Of a stretch of 64,000 nucleotides of DNA, positions 53,703 through 62,484 are shown piece after piece (the first letter of the stretch is position 1; the number at the start of each line of letters is the position of its first letter). A program made the translations under genes and the position numbers. The DNA comes from Thermoplasmata archaeon (GTDB taxonomy: Archaea; Thermoplasmatota; Thermoplasmata; Thermoplasmatales; Thermoplasmataceae). The stretch is taken from NCBI GenBank assembly GCA_021802055.1, contig JAKAAY010000003.1:1-64000 (forward strand). Reading direction: 5' to 3'. The notes under the pieces were generated by a model. It was not told where the DNA came from. It saw only the letters and a program-made list of their open reading frames with translations, and did no database searches.

Positions 53703-55334
53703 ATGATCGGTGGACAGCCAATATTCATATTAAAGGAAGGAACGAAGCGGGAGACCGGCAAGGATGCCATCCAGGGCAACATAGAGGCAGCCAAAGCCAT
53801 CTCGGCTTCAGTCAGAACAACACTGGGCCCGCGCGGAATGGACAAGATGCTCGTAGACTCCCTTGGGGACATTGTCATAACCAATGATGGTGTGACGATT
53901 CTGAAGGAGATGGACGTCGAGCACCCTGCAGCAAAGATGATGGTGGAGGTTTCCAAGACTCAGGATAGTTTTGTCGGGGACGGAACAACAACAGCAGTTG
54001 TCATTGCGGGGGGACTCCTGTCAGAGGCAGAGACGCTCATAAAGCAGAACGTTCACCCAACCGTGATATCGGAAGGATACAGGATGGCCGCAGCACAGGC
54101 CAAGAAAGTCCTGAACGATATTGCCAAGCCCGTCAAACTTGAGGACAAGGAACTTCTCAAGAAAATGTCAATGACTGCACTCAGCAGCAAGTCTGCATCG
54201 GGCAGCAAGGAAAAGCTGGCAGAAATTTCCTATGAAGCGGTAAAGAACGTCGTGGAGAAAGTGGACAACAGGTACCAGGTGGACTTCGACAACATCCAGA
54301 TCGTCAAGAAGAAGGGCGGAGACATAGACGACACTGAACTCATATATGGTATAATCGTGGACAAGGAAAAGGTTCACCCCGGTATGCCGGACTATGTGAA
54401 GAAGGCCAAAATAGCACTCCTCAACGCAGCTCTTGAGATCAAGAAGCCCGAATTCGACACCAACATACGGATAGACGACCCGTCCATGATCCAGAAGTTC
54501 CTTTCACAGGAAGAGGGGATACTGAAGGAAATGGTTCAGAAGGTCAAGAAGTCTGGCGCCAACGTGCTCATCACGCAGAAAGGCATTGATGATCTTGCCC
54601 AGCACTACCTTGCAAAGGAAGGCATATACTCCGTCAGGAGAGTCAAGAAGAGCGACATTGAGAAACTGGCGAAGGCCACCGGAGCATCCATCGCTTCATC
54701 CCTTGAGGAGCTCACATCGTCTGACTTGGGAGAGGCAGAACTCGTGGAGCAGAGAAAGATCGACGATGACTACATGACATTCGTCACCGGGTGCAAGAAT
54801 CCCAAGGCTCTAAGCATTTTCGTCAGGGGCGGAACGGAGCATGTTGTTGACGAGATCGAGAGGTCAATCATAGACTCCATACACGTAGTCGTGGCCGCCG
54901 TAGAGGACGGGAAATATACCAGTGGAGGGGGCTCATCAGCATCTGAGATCGCCACAAAACTCCAGGAGTATGCAAGAAAGGTTGGGGGAAGACAGCAGCT
55001 CGCCATCGAGAAGTTCGCAAATGCGCTCGAGGAGATCCCCAGGGCACTGTCCGAGAATGCAGGACTTGATCCCATCGACATACTCATAAAGATAAGAAGC
55101 AAGCATGCCGAGGGACACAAGTATCATGGGATAAATGTCTACAATGGCGAAGTCGAGGACATGATCAAAGCAGGAGTCATAGAGCCTATCAGGGTAGGCG
55201 AACAGGCAATCGAGTCTGCAACTGAAGCCTCCGTAATGATCCTGAGGATCGACGACGTAATTGCAACAAAAGCCTCCAAGACTCCCAGCCCGCCTGGCGG
55301 CGGAGCTGGTGACATGGGCGGATCTGAGGATTAA
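53703..55334 (+). CDS. ths: thermosome subunit (group II chaperonin)
   Basis: The 543-residue chaperonin has the type II signature: [20 protein letters not shown] at the start, [17 protein letters not shown] near 42, [13 protein letters not shown] near 87, and a Gly-rich C-terminus ([13 protein letters not shown]). It forms a closed double ring that folds proteins with ATP. The start at ATG 53703 gives a short leader relative to the TATA box; the TTG at 53691 is a weaker alternative. A hairpin and T-run terminator follow. Confidence 0.95.
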   Translation: MIGGQPIFILKEGTKRETGKDAIQGNIEAAKAISASVRTTLGPRGMDKMLVDSLGDIVITNDGVTILKEMDVEHPAAKMMVEVSKTQDSFVGDGTTTAVVIAGGLLSEAETLIKQNVHPTVISEGYRMAAAQAKKVLNDIAKPVKLEDKELLKKMSMTALSSKSASGSKEKLAEISYEAVKNVVEKVDNRYQVDFDNIQIVKKKGGDIDDTELIYGIIVDKEKVHPGMPDYVKKAKIALLNAALEIKKPEFDTNIRIDDPSMIQKFLSQEEGILKEMVQKVKKSGANVLITQKGIDDLAQHYLAKEGIYSVRRVKKSDIEKLAKATGASIASSLEELTSSDLGEAELVEQRKIDDDYMTFVTGCKNPKALSIFVRGGTEHVVDEIERSIIDSIHVVVAAVEDGKYTSGGGSSASEIATKLQEYARKVGGRQQLAIEKFANALEEIPRALSENAGLDPIDILIKIRSKHAEGHKYHGINVYNGEVEDMIKAGVIEPIRVGEQAIESATEASVMILRIDDVIATKASKTPSPPGGGAGDMGGSED

Positions 55335-55363
55335 ACATCCTCGGATTTTTTCTAGTTTTTTCT
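55324..55363 (+). terminator. hairpin and T-run terminator of the thermosome gene
   Basis: GAGGA (55326-55330) pairs with TCCTC (55338-55342) across TTAAACA, and two runs of T follow (55346-55363). The stem includes the stop codon area. Confidence 0.6.
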
Positions 55364-55488
55364 CTTAATCCGCAATTGTATCAATTTCTATTGCTGCACC
55401 GTATCACCGATGTGCTTATCTCAGGGCGGAACGTAGTTTACGGTATGCAAGTCAATAACGGTTAAATAGCGATTACTTTTGTCGTGCT

Positions 55489-56436
55489 GTGGAACAGGCA
55501 GCCCAGAACAAGTACTCAAAAGTTTACAGAAAACAGCACTACGGAATGGTGGGAAAGCATTCCGCGGTTAAGGTCTGTCACTGGACAAAAAGTGAAATGA
55601 CCGGCGGCGAGGGATGCTACAAGAGTACGTTCTACGGCATTGAGTCGCACAGATGTATACAGATGACTCCCGCTGTCAATGCCTGCACCGAAAACTGCTC
55701 ATTCTGCTGGCGCTTTCAGGGATTTGACGGTATGAGGATCTCCGACGAGGACGATCCTGAATTCATCCTTGAGGAGAGCATCCGGCAGCACAAAAAACTC
55801 CTTTCTGGATTCAAGGGAAACCCCAAGGTATCCAGGGAAAAGTGGGAGGAATCCCAGAACCCGAAACATATTGCCATCTCCCTCACAGGTGAGCCAACCC
55901 TTTACACAAGGCTCGGTGAATTTATTGACCTTGCGACCAGAAGAGGTTTCTCAACATTCCTTGTTACCAATGGAACATTACCCATGGTTCTTGAAAGACT
56001 CAACCCCCTCCCCACTCAGCTGTATGTGACTGTGGCAGGTCCCACCAAGGCGATATTCAATCACGTGCTGAACCCTGCACTGGGAAATGCATGGGAAAAC
56101 TTCAACCGGACTCTGGAGCTGCTGCCGAGTCTGGATACCCGCATTGTACTCAGGCATACACTGGTTAAGGACGTCAATATGCCATTCATTGAAGAATACG
56201 AATATCTGGACAGGAAGGCTGATGCTGATTATATAGAGTGCAAGGGTTATGTGCATGTGGGGCAATCCATTGACAGGCTCAGCCGCGAAAATATGCCTTC
56301 ATATCAGGAGATCATGGAGTTCTCCAGTGCGCTTTCCTCAAGAATGGGATATGAGCTCGTAGCTGACAGGAAAGAGAGCAAAGTTGCCCTCCTGGCAAAG
56401 GACCCTTCATTGCGTCTTATTAATTTTCAGTCCTGA
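55489..56436 (+). CDS. taw1: tRNA wybutosine-synthesis radical SAM enzyme (Taw1)
   Basis: A 315-residue TYW1-type radical SAM protein. The radical SAM cluster motif CTENCSFC near residue 65 is preceded by CYKSTFYGIESHRCIQMTPA, the Taw1 family segment that contributes a second cluster. It condenses N1-methylguanosine at position 37 of tRNA-Phe with pyruvate to make the tricyclic base. The GTG start is preceded by TTAAATAG at about 26 bases, leaderless. A tRNA-Phe gene occurs in the same window at 59058-59129. Confidence 0.9.
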   Translation: MEQAAQNKYSKVYRKQHYGMVGKHSAVKVCHWTKSEMTGGEGCYKSTFYGIESHRCIQMTPAVNACTENCSFCWRFQGFDGMRISDEDDPEFILEESIRQHKKLLSGFKGNPKVSREKWEESQNPKHIAISLTGEPTLYTRLGEFIDLATRRGFSTFLVTNGTLPMVLERLNPLPTQLYVTVAGPTKAIFNHVLNPALGNAWENFNRTLELLPSLDTRIVLRHTLVKDVNMPFIEEYEYLDRKADADYIECKGYVHVGQSIDRLSRENMPSYQEIMEFSSALSSRMGYELVADRKESKVALLAKDPSLRLINFQS

Positions 56437-56571
56437 GCAGCGAATATTATTCGATCAACGCAGTACTCCTGAAACCCTTTGATCGCTCATTGTGCGTATG
56501 AGTCACATCGGTAAACACATTCTTCATGAAGGCTATTAATTATACTCCCAGTGGATACCTGGACGGTTATA

Positions 56572-57765
56572 ATGCTGGATTATACATTTTCACAGGATCA
56601 GGAAATACTCAGAGCCTCGGTAAGGGAATTTGCGCAGAGGGAGATTGCCCCAAAAATCAGACAGATGATAAAGGAACGAAGGATTCCCGAATCTGTCTTT
56701 CAGGGCCTTGCAAGGATGAAACTGCTTGGCATGACCATCCCGGAAAAATATGGAGGCAGTGGGGCGGATGCTGTTATGACTGGCATAGTGGCAGAAGAGA
56801 TCGCCCGTGCAGATCCAACCGCGTCCATCCCGGTACTTTTCCTCGTGGACAACGCGTGGTCGTACCTGGTTAGCAAGTACGGGACCGAGGAGTTAAAGGA
56901 GTCTGTTCTTCCCGCGGTGGCAAGCGGAAAATCCTTAATGGGCATAGCTTCAACTGAGCCTAATTTTGGATCCGACATAGGGTCCATGACATCCTATGCC
57001 GAGGAAAGCGGAAAAAACCTCATTGCAACTGGAGAGAAAGCCTTCATAAGCCTTGTGCGTGACATAAAGGAAAGGTCCGGGGGCTTTGTAACGGTGCTCA
57101 AGACCGCAAGGGACAAAGGAACGAGAGGGGTAACGCTGGCCTACCTTCCCTATGACGAGAAGAAATTTGAGGTCACATATACCGAGGAGATGGGGAGGGA
57201 AGGCTCGTCATGGGGTTCGTTCAGGTTTAGTGGCATAGAAATACCCAAATCAAACATTCTGGGAAAGCTCAACGGAGGGTTCCACATAATCCACGAAGGG
57301 TTTGAGTTTGCTCGCGGCCTCATATCGGTCATCAGCGCCGGGGCCGCTATAAAGGCCCTGGAAAATGGAATTGAATATATGAAGAGCAGGAAAGCCTTTG
57401 GTATGCCCATAGGTAAATACCAGGGATTGCAGTTCAACCTTGCAGATCACGTAGCCAGGATGGAGGCAGCCAGGACAATGGGGTACAAGGCACTGTGGAC
57501 GTATGACCAGGAGCAGAAAAATGGTACGTTCTCCAGATTTGAAGTAAGCAGGGAGATCGCCATAGCCAAACTGATATCCACCACATGGGCATTCGACGCA
57601 ATAAATGATGCACTGCAGTGGCAGGGAGCCTACGGTTATTCCAAGGATTGCCCCGAAGAATGGGCCCTCAGGGGAATAAGATCGTTCCAGCTTGCAGAAG
57701 GTTCAAGGGAGATAATGAAACTCATAATTGCGAGAGAAAGCCTTGGCAAGGAGTTCATAAGGTGA
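56572..57765 (+). CDS. acyl-CoA dehydrogenase
   Basis: At 397 residues this is a standard-length acyl-CoA dehydrogenase. FAD and substrate motifs are GIASTEPNFGSDIGSM near residue 125, EEMGREGSSWGSFRF near 205 and LQWQGAYGYSKDCPEE near 348. It would dehydrogenate a short-chain or branched acyl-CoA with electrons passed to ETF. ATG 56572 is placed about 32 bases after TTAATTATA; a GTG at 56551 is in frame but less supported. It overlaps the convergent dihydropteroate synthase gene by 11 bases. Confidence 0.88.
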   Translation: MLDYTFSQDQEILRASVREFAQREIAPKIRQMIKERRIPESVFQGLARMKLLGMTIPEKYGGSGADAVMTGIVAEEIARADPTASIPVLFLVDNAWSYLVSKYGTEELKESVLPAVASGKSLMGIASTEPNFGSDIGSMTSYAEESGKNLIATGEKAFISLVRDIKERSGGFVTVLKTARDKGTRGVTLAYLPYDEKKFEVTYTEEMGREGSSWGSFRFSGIEIPKSNILGKLNGGFHIIHEGFEFARGLISVISAGAAIKALENGIEYMKSRKAFGMPIGKYQGLQFNLADHVARMEAARTMGYKALWTYDQEQKNGTFSRFEVSREIAIAKLISTTWAFDAINDALQWQGAYGYSKDCPEEWALRGIRSFQLAEGSREIMKLIIARESLGKEFIR

Positions 57766-58837
57766 ATTGACCTCCGCCAAGCAGACCTAGATAGACTTTC
57801 ATTGCGTCCCGGTTTTCCTGGACATCGTGAAGCCTCAGGATACCTGTATTTTTCAACATGAGGTACATGGAAGATGCCAGAGTCCCGGAAAGCCTGCTCT
57901 CCACACTTCGACCAGTCAGTGTTCCAATAAAACTCTTCCTGGAAGCTCCAACCAGCGTTTCAAAGCCCAGGGAGAAAGCGTGAAAATTGGAGATGATTTC
58001 AATATTCTGATATGAAGTCTTTCCGAACCCAATGCCGGGGTCAACGATTATATCTAAAGGCTTCACACCAGCTTCCATTAGACTATGTGCCCTGCTTGCA
58101 AGAAAATGGTTGATCTCAAAATAGATGTCATCATAGTGTGTGTCAGACTGCATTGTGGCTGGCTCTCCTTTCATGTGCATGACTACAGACTTCAGCGAAT
58201 GATCGGCAGCTATTCCGATCATTTGGGGATTCCGGAAACCAGATACGTCGTTCAGGTAAGCAATCCGGTAGCGCAAGGCATAGTTAGCCGTCTCCGGGTT
58301 TCTTGTATCCACAGAAACGGGTATGGAGGAGGTTTCCGAGATATACTGAATAACCGGCCGGATCCTGCCTATTTCCTCATCCGGGGTTATTCTACCACTT
58401 CCAGGTCTTGTACTCTCCCCCCCGATATCGATTATGTCAGGTTTCTGATCTAGGATCGCATCAATTGCGGAGAAAGAACTTCCTTCAATCCTGGACCCGG
58501 GATAGAAAGAATCTGGTGTAACGTTGACAATGCCCATTATCTGCGGCAATTTTGGTTGGGAATGGAGTTTCCCGAAAATAGATGATGAGAACGACTTTCC
58601 AAGTGAGCCGCATGAATCAAGCTCTGATAGATAAGTCCCCAGTTCTTTCTCGTTCATGACTACCCTGTATCTTTTCCACAGGCTACCTCTCACTTCCAGG
58701 ATCTCGGGTTCTTGCATCCCAAAGGATTGAGGTCTGCGGGAGTATACCAGGAACTCCGATTCTCCAGTAGTGTTCATTATCTTCGGCTGTGGAGAGGGAA
58801 ATACCAGGGTATCAACTTCAGTCAATCCAGACGACAT
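57755..58837 (-). CDS. folP: dihydropteroate synthase, with N-terminal extension
   Basis: At 360 residues it is longer than bacterial FolP (about 280). The core starts near residue 100 with PQIMGIVNVTPDSFYPGSR, then DIIDIGGESTRPGS, VSVDTRNPE, DVSGF, MHMKGEPATMQ, VDPGIGFGKT and GASRKSFIG, all pterin/pABA-binding. The 100-residue leader has an N-terminal alpha/beta portion. The enzyme joins pterin and a para-aminobenzoate-like acid for folate or methanopterin-type cofactors; archaeal homologues may use different aromatic partners. Start chosen at ATG; an upstream TTG adds two residues. Confidence 0.88.
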   Translation of the reverse strand: MSSGLTEVDTLVFPSPQPKIMNTTGESEFLVYSRRPQSFGMQEPEILEVRGSLWKRYRVVMNEKELGTYLSELDSCGSLGKSFSSSIFGKLHSQPKLPQIMGIVNVTPDSFYPGSRIEGSSFSAIDAILDQKPDIIDIGGESTRPGSGRITPDEEIGRIRPVIQYISETSSIPVSVDTRNPETANYALRYRIAYLNDVSGFRNPQMIGIAADHSLKSVVMHMKGEPATMQSDTHYDDIYFEINHFLASRAHSLMEAGVKPLDIIVDPGIGFGKTSYQNIEIISNFHAFSLGFETLVGASRKSFIGTLTGRSVESRLSGTLASSMYLMLKNTGILRLHDVQENRDAMKVYLGLLGGGQFTL

Positions 58838-59057
58838 TTTCAAAGGCAGAATGACTTGGATCCTAACGTGTTTTGCGATTATCGACGTGCCAATTAATGA
58901 TGGTAGCTTGACTTATAGGCAGTTAAGGGACCTGAGGAGACGAAGCTATCCGTAACGAACTCATGAAACGCAACTCTCTCAACGATTCACCCTTATGGAC
59001 TGGTGAAACTCTGCGGTATTGGAAGAAGCGGTAAAAACATTAAATTTTGAAGGGTAT

Positions 59058-59129
59058 GCCGTGAGCCGGAATTGAACCAGCGACCCCCAGATCTTCAGTC
59101 TGGTGCTCTCCCTACTGAGCTATCACGGC
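59058..59129 (-). tRNA. tRNA-Phe (anticodon GAA)
   Basis: 72 bases with acceptor GCCGTGA/TCACGGC, D stem GCTC/GAGC, anticodon stem CCAGA/TCTGG with loop CTGAAGA, and T arm GCTGG TTCAATT CCGGC. Discriminator A; no intron; CCA not encoded. Confidence 0.95.
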
Positions 59130-59420
59130 TGGCCAGGCGTTATCGCTTCGCTCTCTTAATAATTTAGCGCTGTCGTCTCTAGACTATGGATCACTCAGCT
59201 TGCCCGTCATTCATCATTACTCAGTCATCTAAGTGTTTTTCATCACAGTGACCCGTAGCAATTTAGGCTGAATGTAAAACGTGGAAATTAAACTATTCAC
59301 AACTTCATTTGAAAACTCCAAGGCGCTGGTCAGGAGCGATTGCCAAACAGAGAGGATCTTGTGTAGGTAAACGAAGAAAAACAATATGATATACCTTTGA
59401 CTATTCCCCACACGTGAAAT

Positions 59421-59492
59421 GGGGCTGTGGGGTAGCTTGGTATCCTACGGGCTTTGGGAGCCTGAGACCCCGGTCCAAATCCGGGCAGCCCC
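59421..59492 (+). tRNA. tRNA-Pro (anticodon TGG)
   Basis: 72 bases with acceptor GGGGCTG/CAGCCCC, anticodon stem CGGGC/GCCTG with loop TTTGGGA, and T stem CCCGG/CCGGG with loop TCCAAAT. Discriminator A; CCA not encoded. Preceded by intergenic sequence with nothing else recognisable. Confidence 0.93.
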
Positions 59493-59566
59493 ATGTAATT
59501 ATGTCTGGACTCTTTCCGGTCACTGGATAGAGGTTAAAATAATAACCAAGAAGCAATGATCTTAAT

Positions 59567-60157
59567 GTGCCTTTAATCCCGCTATTTGTTCTTGCGCAGT
59601 CCGCCTCTAACCAGGGATCTCAGGGAGGGCCTTTTACGATCTTTCTATTAATTTTCCTCGCTTATTTCGTAGTCCGGAGGATTAGCAGAGGTTTAAGCGG
59701 AAGGCGATTCTCATACCGCAGGATTATTTACAGCCCTGTGCTTCTCATATTACTGTCCGTACTGTTTCTATTCTATCCCCAGTTCTATCTGGTTGACGTT
59801 TATGTTCTGCTTGGTTTCATGGCAGTAGGAATCCTCGTATCCTCCCGACTCAGACATCTGTCTTCTGTGTTCACAATGAACGGGAATGTGATGTACAGGA
59901 GTTCTCCGGTGTTCGTTGGAATTTGGGCATTTTCTTACATAGGCAGGTTGTCCATAGAGTTCATATTCGGGATTTCCTCATTTCTCATAGACGCTATATT
60001 CCTTGCTTTGCTTTCACTTTCCGCAGGAATGTATCTAGGTGAAGGCGTGAACATTCTGAACAAATACGCAGAGTTCAAGAAGGGAAATGGTGGAACAGGC
60101 ACTGATTCTGTAGTTACCCCTGCCACAATGGAGATAAGCCAGGATGATTTCAGATAG
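59567..60157 (+). CDS. four- to six-helix membrane protein, DUF1453/CcdC-like
   Basis: A 196-residue membrane protein with hydrophobic helices near 22-38, 54-68, 74-90, 110-130 and 135-155. Arg-rich loop SRGLSGRRFSYRRIIYSP follows helix 1. The arrangement with FTMNGNVMYRSSPVFVGIWA recalls CcdC/DUF1453 proteins, but the assignment is tentative. The GTG start is placed by a TATA-like TTAAAATAATA about 26 bases upstream. The following acetyltransferase gene starts 1-14 bases from this stop and is probably co-transcribed. Confidence 0.65.
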   Translation: MPLIPLFVLAQSASNQGSQGGPFTIFLLIFLAYFVVRRISRGLSGRRFSYRRIIYSPVLLILLSVLFLFYPQFYLVDVYVLLGFMAVGILVSSRLRHLSSVFTMNGNVMYRSSPVFVGIWAFSYIGRLSIEFIFGISSFLIDAIFLALLSLSAGMYLGEGVNILNKYAEFKKGNGGTGTDSVVTPATMEISQDDFR

Positions 60158-60158
60158 G

Positions 60159-60953
60159 ATGTCCTTCCTGAAGGCCAGAATTGATGACCGGGAGGAAATA
60201 CTTTCATTCTGTCAAGACACATGGCAGTCCGGAATATACAGTCAACTACCGCATGAGCCAGATGAAATTACAAGGGAGACCATGCATGAATACATAGATT
60301 CGGCAATAGACCAGTGGATAAACCAGGGGACTCTTTACAAGACCGTTGTCAACGAGGAAATTGCCGGCATTTTGAATGTTGAGGTCTTGGATGACGATAC
60401 TGTGTGGATGGGTGGACTCAGGGTTAAAGAATCGTTCAGGAGACTGGGTATTGCTTCGGCTACGACCCTCTCTGCAGTGAACCTTTACAGATCACACAAG
60501 CGATTCCGCATATCCATATTCAGCTGGAATGAACCATCGCTGGGTCTTGCCAGAAAGATGAGATTCAAGGAGATCGCTGAGATCTGCTTTCTTAAACCGG
60601 AATATGCCAAAGAGACATACGATTCAAACATTCTTTGCACCGTAAACACTCCCAGTGCATTTTTCATTGATTGGAAATATTTTGTTCCGTCAAAGCACAC
60701 ACTTTCAAGGCTTAAGGAAGAAGGACGGATCCTGGAGAATGATGCCGGCGCAGCATACCTGGATATCAACGCATCTCCTGCAGGCCTTTCATATGCGTCG
60801 GTTCTAAAGGCTAATAATTTTGCCGGAATAGTTGAGAAGATATGCAAAAGGGTCAGGAACGGCCGAGTTCTCTTCATGCAGGAATGCAGGCGGAATTGGA
60901 CTCCAGCACAGTTCCCAAATGTGAAGCTTGTGGTAATGGAACTGGTGCCCTAG
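60159..60953 (+). CDS. GNAT-family N-acetyltransferase
   Basis: About 264 residues with the acetyl-CoA-binding GNAT core: MGGLRVKESFRRLGIASATT near residue 90 carries the R-x-x-G-I-A loop, and ISIFSWNEPSLGLARKMRFK near 118 the following helix and strand. The remaining C-terminal 130 residues form a second domain of unknown role. It would transfer an acetyl group to an amine; target unknown. ATG 60159, one base after the upstream stop, is used, and ATG 60144 is an alternative that would overlap by 14 bases. Confidence 0.8.
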   Translation: MSFLKARIDDREEILSFCQDTWQSGIYSQLPHEPDEITRETMHEYIDSAIDQWINQGTLYKTVVNEEIAGILNVEVLDDDTVWMGGLRVKESFRRLGIASATTLSAVNLYRSHKRFRISIFSWNEPSLGLARKMRFKEIAEICFLKPEYAKETYDSNILCTVNTPSAFFIDWKYFVPSKHTLSRLKEEGRILENDAGAAYLDINASPAGLSYASVLKANNFAGIVEKICKRVRNGRVLFMQECRRNWTPAQFPNVKLVVMELVP

Positions 60954-61337
60954 GAGACATATTGCTTTTCACAAACTGTTTAACCCTTAAAATCACCTGT
61001 AACAAGGGAATATCAAAGTTTGTGAACCATAACTGCATGTATACAGTTCATTTAGAAGGGAGTATTGCATCTCCCTCGGCGACTAATGTTTCAGCACCAC
61101 ATTCTTAGTGGTAGCATATGACCAAGACAGTGGTCAATGGGGTGCATGCATTTCCAGCCGCTTTCAGGTAATTTGGCAGTGTTCCACAGGCACATGCGGC
61201 AGAGGCGTGCACCGTTGGCGCAGATCTGGATCAGCATCTTATTTGGTTAAGAGGGACTGGAAACCTTCAGGAATATGGGATCAGAGATGTTGCATCATGA
61301 TAAGCTTCAGGACAGGAAAAAGGAAGGTTGATGAAAA
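60954..61337. other. about 380 bp without a supported gene
   Basis: Frames at 60842-61108 and 61108-61350 lack motif or composition support. A GGGAG...CTCCC hairpin lies around 61059-61076. No RNA gene recognised. The carA promoter is not obvious. Confidence 0.4.
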
Positions 61338-61460
61338 ATGTCTCATTTGAAGACAGAATATCTGTCCCAGATTAATGGGCTCAGATCAGCCATTAGGAAA
61401 AACGAAATAGAGGGACAGCCATACAGTAGTCTTAATGGAAAGAAGGCTAATACTCGCTGA
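61338..61460 (+). CDS. possible 40-residue upstream ORF overlapping carA
   Basis: ATG after AGGAAGG encodes a peptide starting MSHLKTEYLSQINGLRSAIR and ends 26 bases inside carA in another frame. It may be a leader peptide or chance; no homologue is recognised. The overlap with carA makes a regulatory rather than enzymatic role the more likely option if real. Confidence 0.22.
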   Translation: MSHLKTEYLSQINGLRSAIRKNEIEGQPYSSLNGKKANTR

Positions 61461-62484
61461 CGGCACCGTTGTCAGCGGAGACGCCTTCGGTTCGAAGCAA
61501 ACAGCCACTGGTGAACTGGTATTTACCACTTCAATGACCGGTTATATGGAAACACTCTCGGACCCTTCATACAGGGGGCAGATTATTATTTTCACCACCC
61601 CTACGATCGGAAATTATTCCCCGGATAAGAGTAAGCTGCAATCAGATCGACTCCATGCATCTGCCATGGTTACAAGGGATGCGCATGTGACGCTCCCCAG
61701 AGGAGGGGACTGGGAGAGGTTCAACAGATTACTAGAACAGAACGGTGTTCCCGGGATAGATGGCATAGACACAAGGATGCTTGTGCGAAAGATACGGGAA
61801 CAGGGCGTTTTGGAAGCCGTCATTGCAGATGAAGGCAACAGTACTGGTCAACTTGGAGATAGCATGAAGCAGAATCTTGTGGGGCAGGTATCCACAAGGG
61901 AACCGAAGGAGTTCATAGGCTCAGGAAGGAGAAGATATCTTCTCGTCGATCTGGGCGTGAAGAGATCCATAGTGGAGCATCTGCTGGAAAGTGGAAATGT
62001 TACAGTGGTTCCCTATGATTATGATATCGAATCTGAGGCTAAAAGATACGATTCAGTCATTCTCTCTAACGGACCGGGCGATCCAGATCATCCGGCGCTT
62101 AAACCACTGAGGAAGGCAATTAAAGGCCTTGCCGGAGTTGTTCCGCTGGTGGGAATCTGCCTGGGAATTCAGCTCATTGCACTATCGATGGGGGGAAGCA
62201 CGAGCAAGATGAAGTATGGGCACAGAGGCAGCAACCATGCCGTGACTGATGGCAGGAGAATCATGATCACCTCACACAATCATGGCTATGCGGTTGAACG
62301 GGACTCCCTGGAAAACACGGGGCTTGAAGTCACTGAATGGGACATCAACGATGGCACGGTTGAGAGGATTGAGTCAAAAAAGGAGGGCATTATTGCTGTG
62401 CAGTACCACCCGGAGGGAATGCCCGGCCCGGATGATGCAAGAGGATTCTTTGCGGAAGTTGCAAGAATTTCAGGAGCTGCCTGA
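61435..62484 (+). CDS. carA: carbamoyl-phosphate synthase small subunit
   Basis: A 349-residue glutamine amidotransferase subunit. N-terminal half: LILADGTVVSGDAFG, TGELVFTTSMTGYMETLSDP. C-terminal GATase: ILSNGPGDPDHP, catalytic Cys in VGICLGIQLIALSMGG (the usual GHQ is GIQ here) and His/Glu in VQYHPEGMPGPDD. It supplies ammonia to CarB for pyrimidines and arginine. The stop and the ATG of carB overlap as TGATG, so the subunits are co-translated. Confidence 0.93.
   Translation: MERRLILADGTVVSGDAFGSKQTATGELVFTTSMTGYMETLSDPSYRGQIIIFTTPTIGNYSPDKSKLQSDRLHASAMVTRDAHVTLPRGGDWERFNRLLEQNGVPGIDGIDTRMLVRKIREQGVLEAVIADEGNSTGQLGDSMKQNLVGQVSTREPKEFIGSGRRRYLLVDLGVKRSIVEHLLESGNVTVVPYDYDIESEAKRYDSVILSNGPGDPDHPALKPLRKAIKGLAGVVPLVGICLGIQLIALSMGGSTSKMKYGHRGSNHAVTDGRRIMITSHNHGYAVERDSLENTGLEVTEWDINDGTVERIESKKEGIIAVQYHPEGMPGPDDARGFFAEVARISGAA

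Noticed and set aside
61108-61350. 80-codon frame upstream of carA
   Set aside because: Cys/Trp/Arg/Ser composition typical of chance frames and no start signal.
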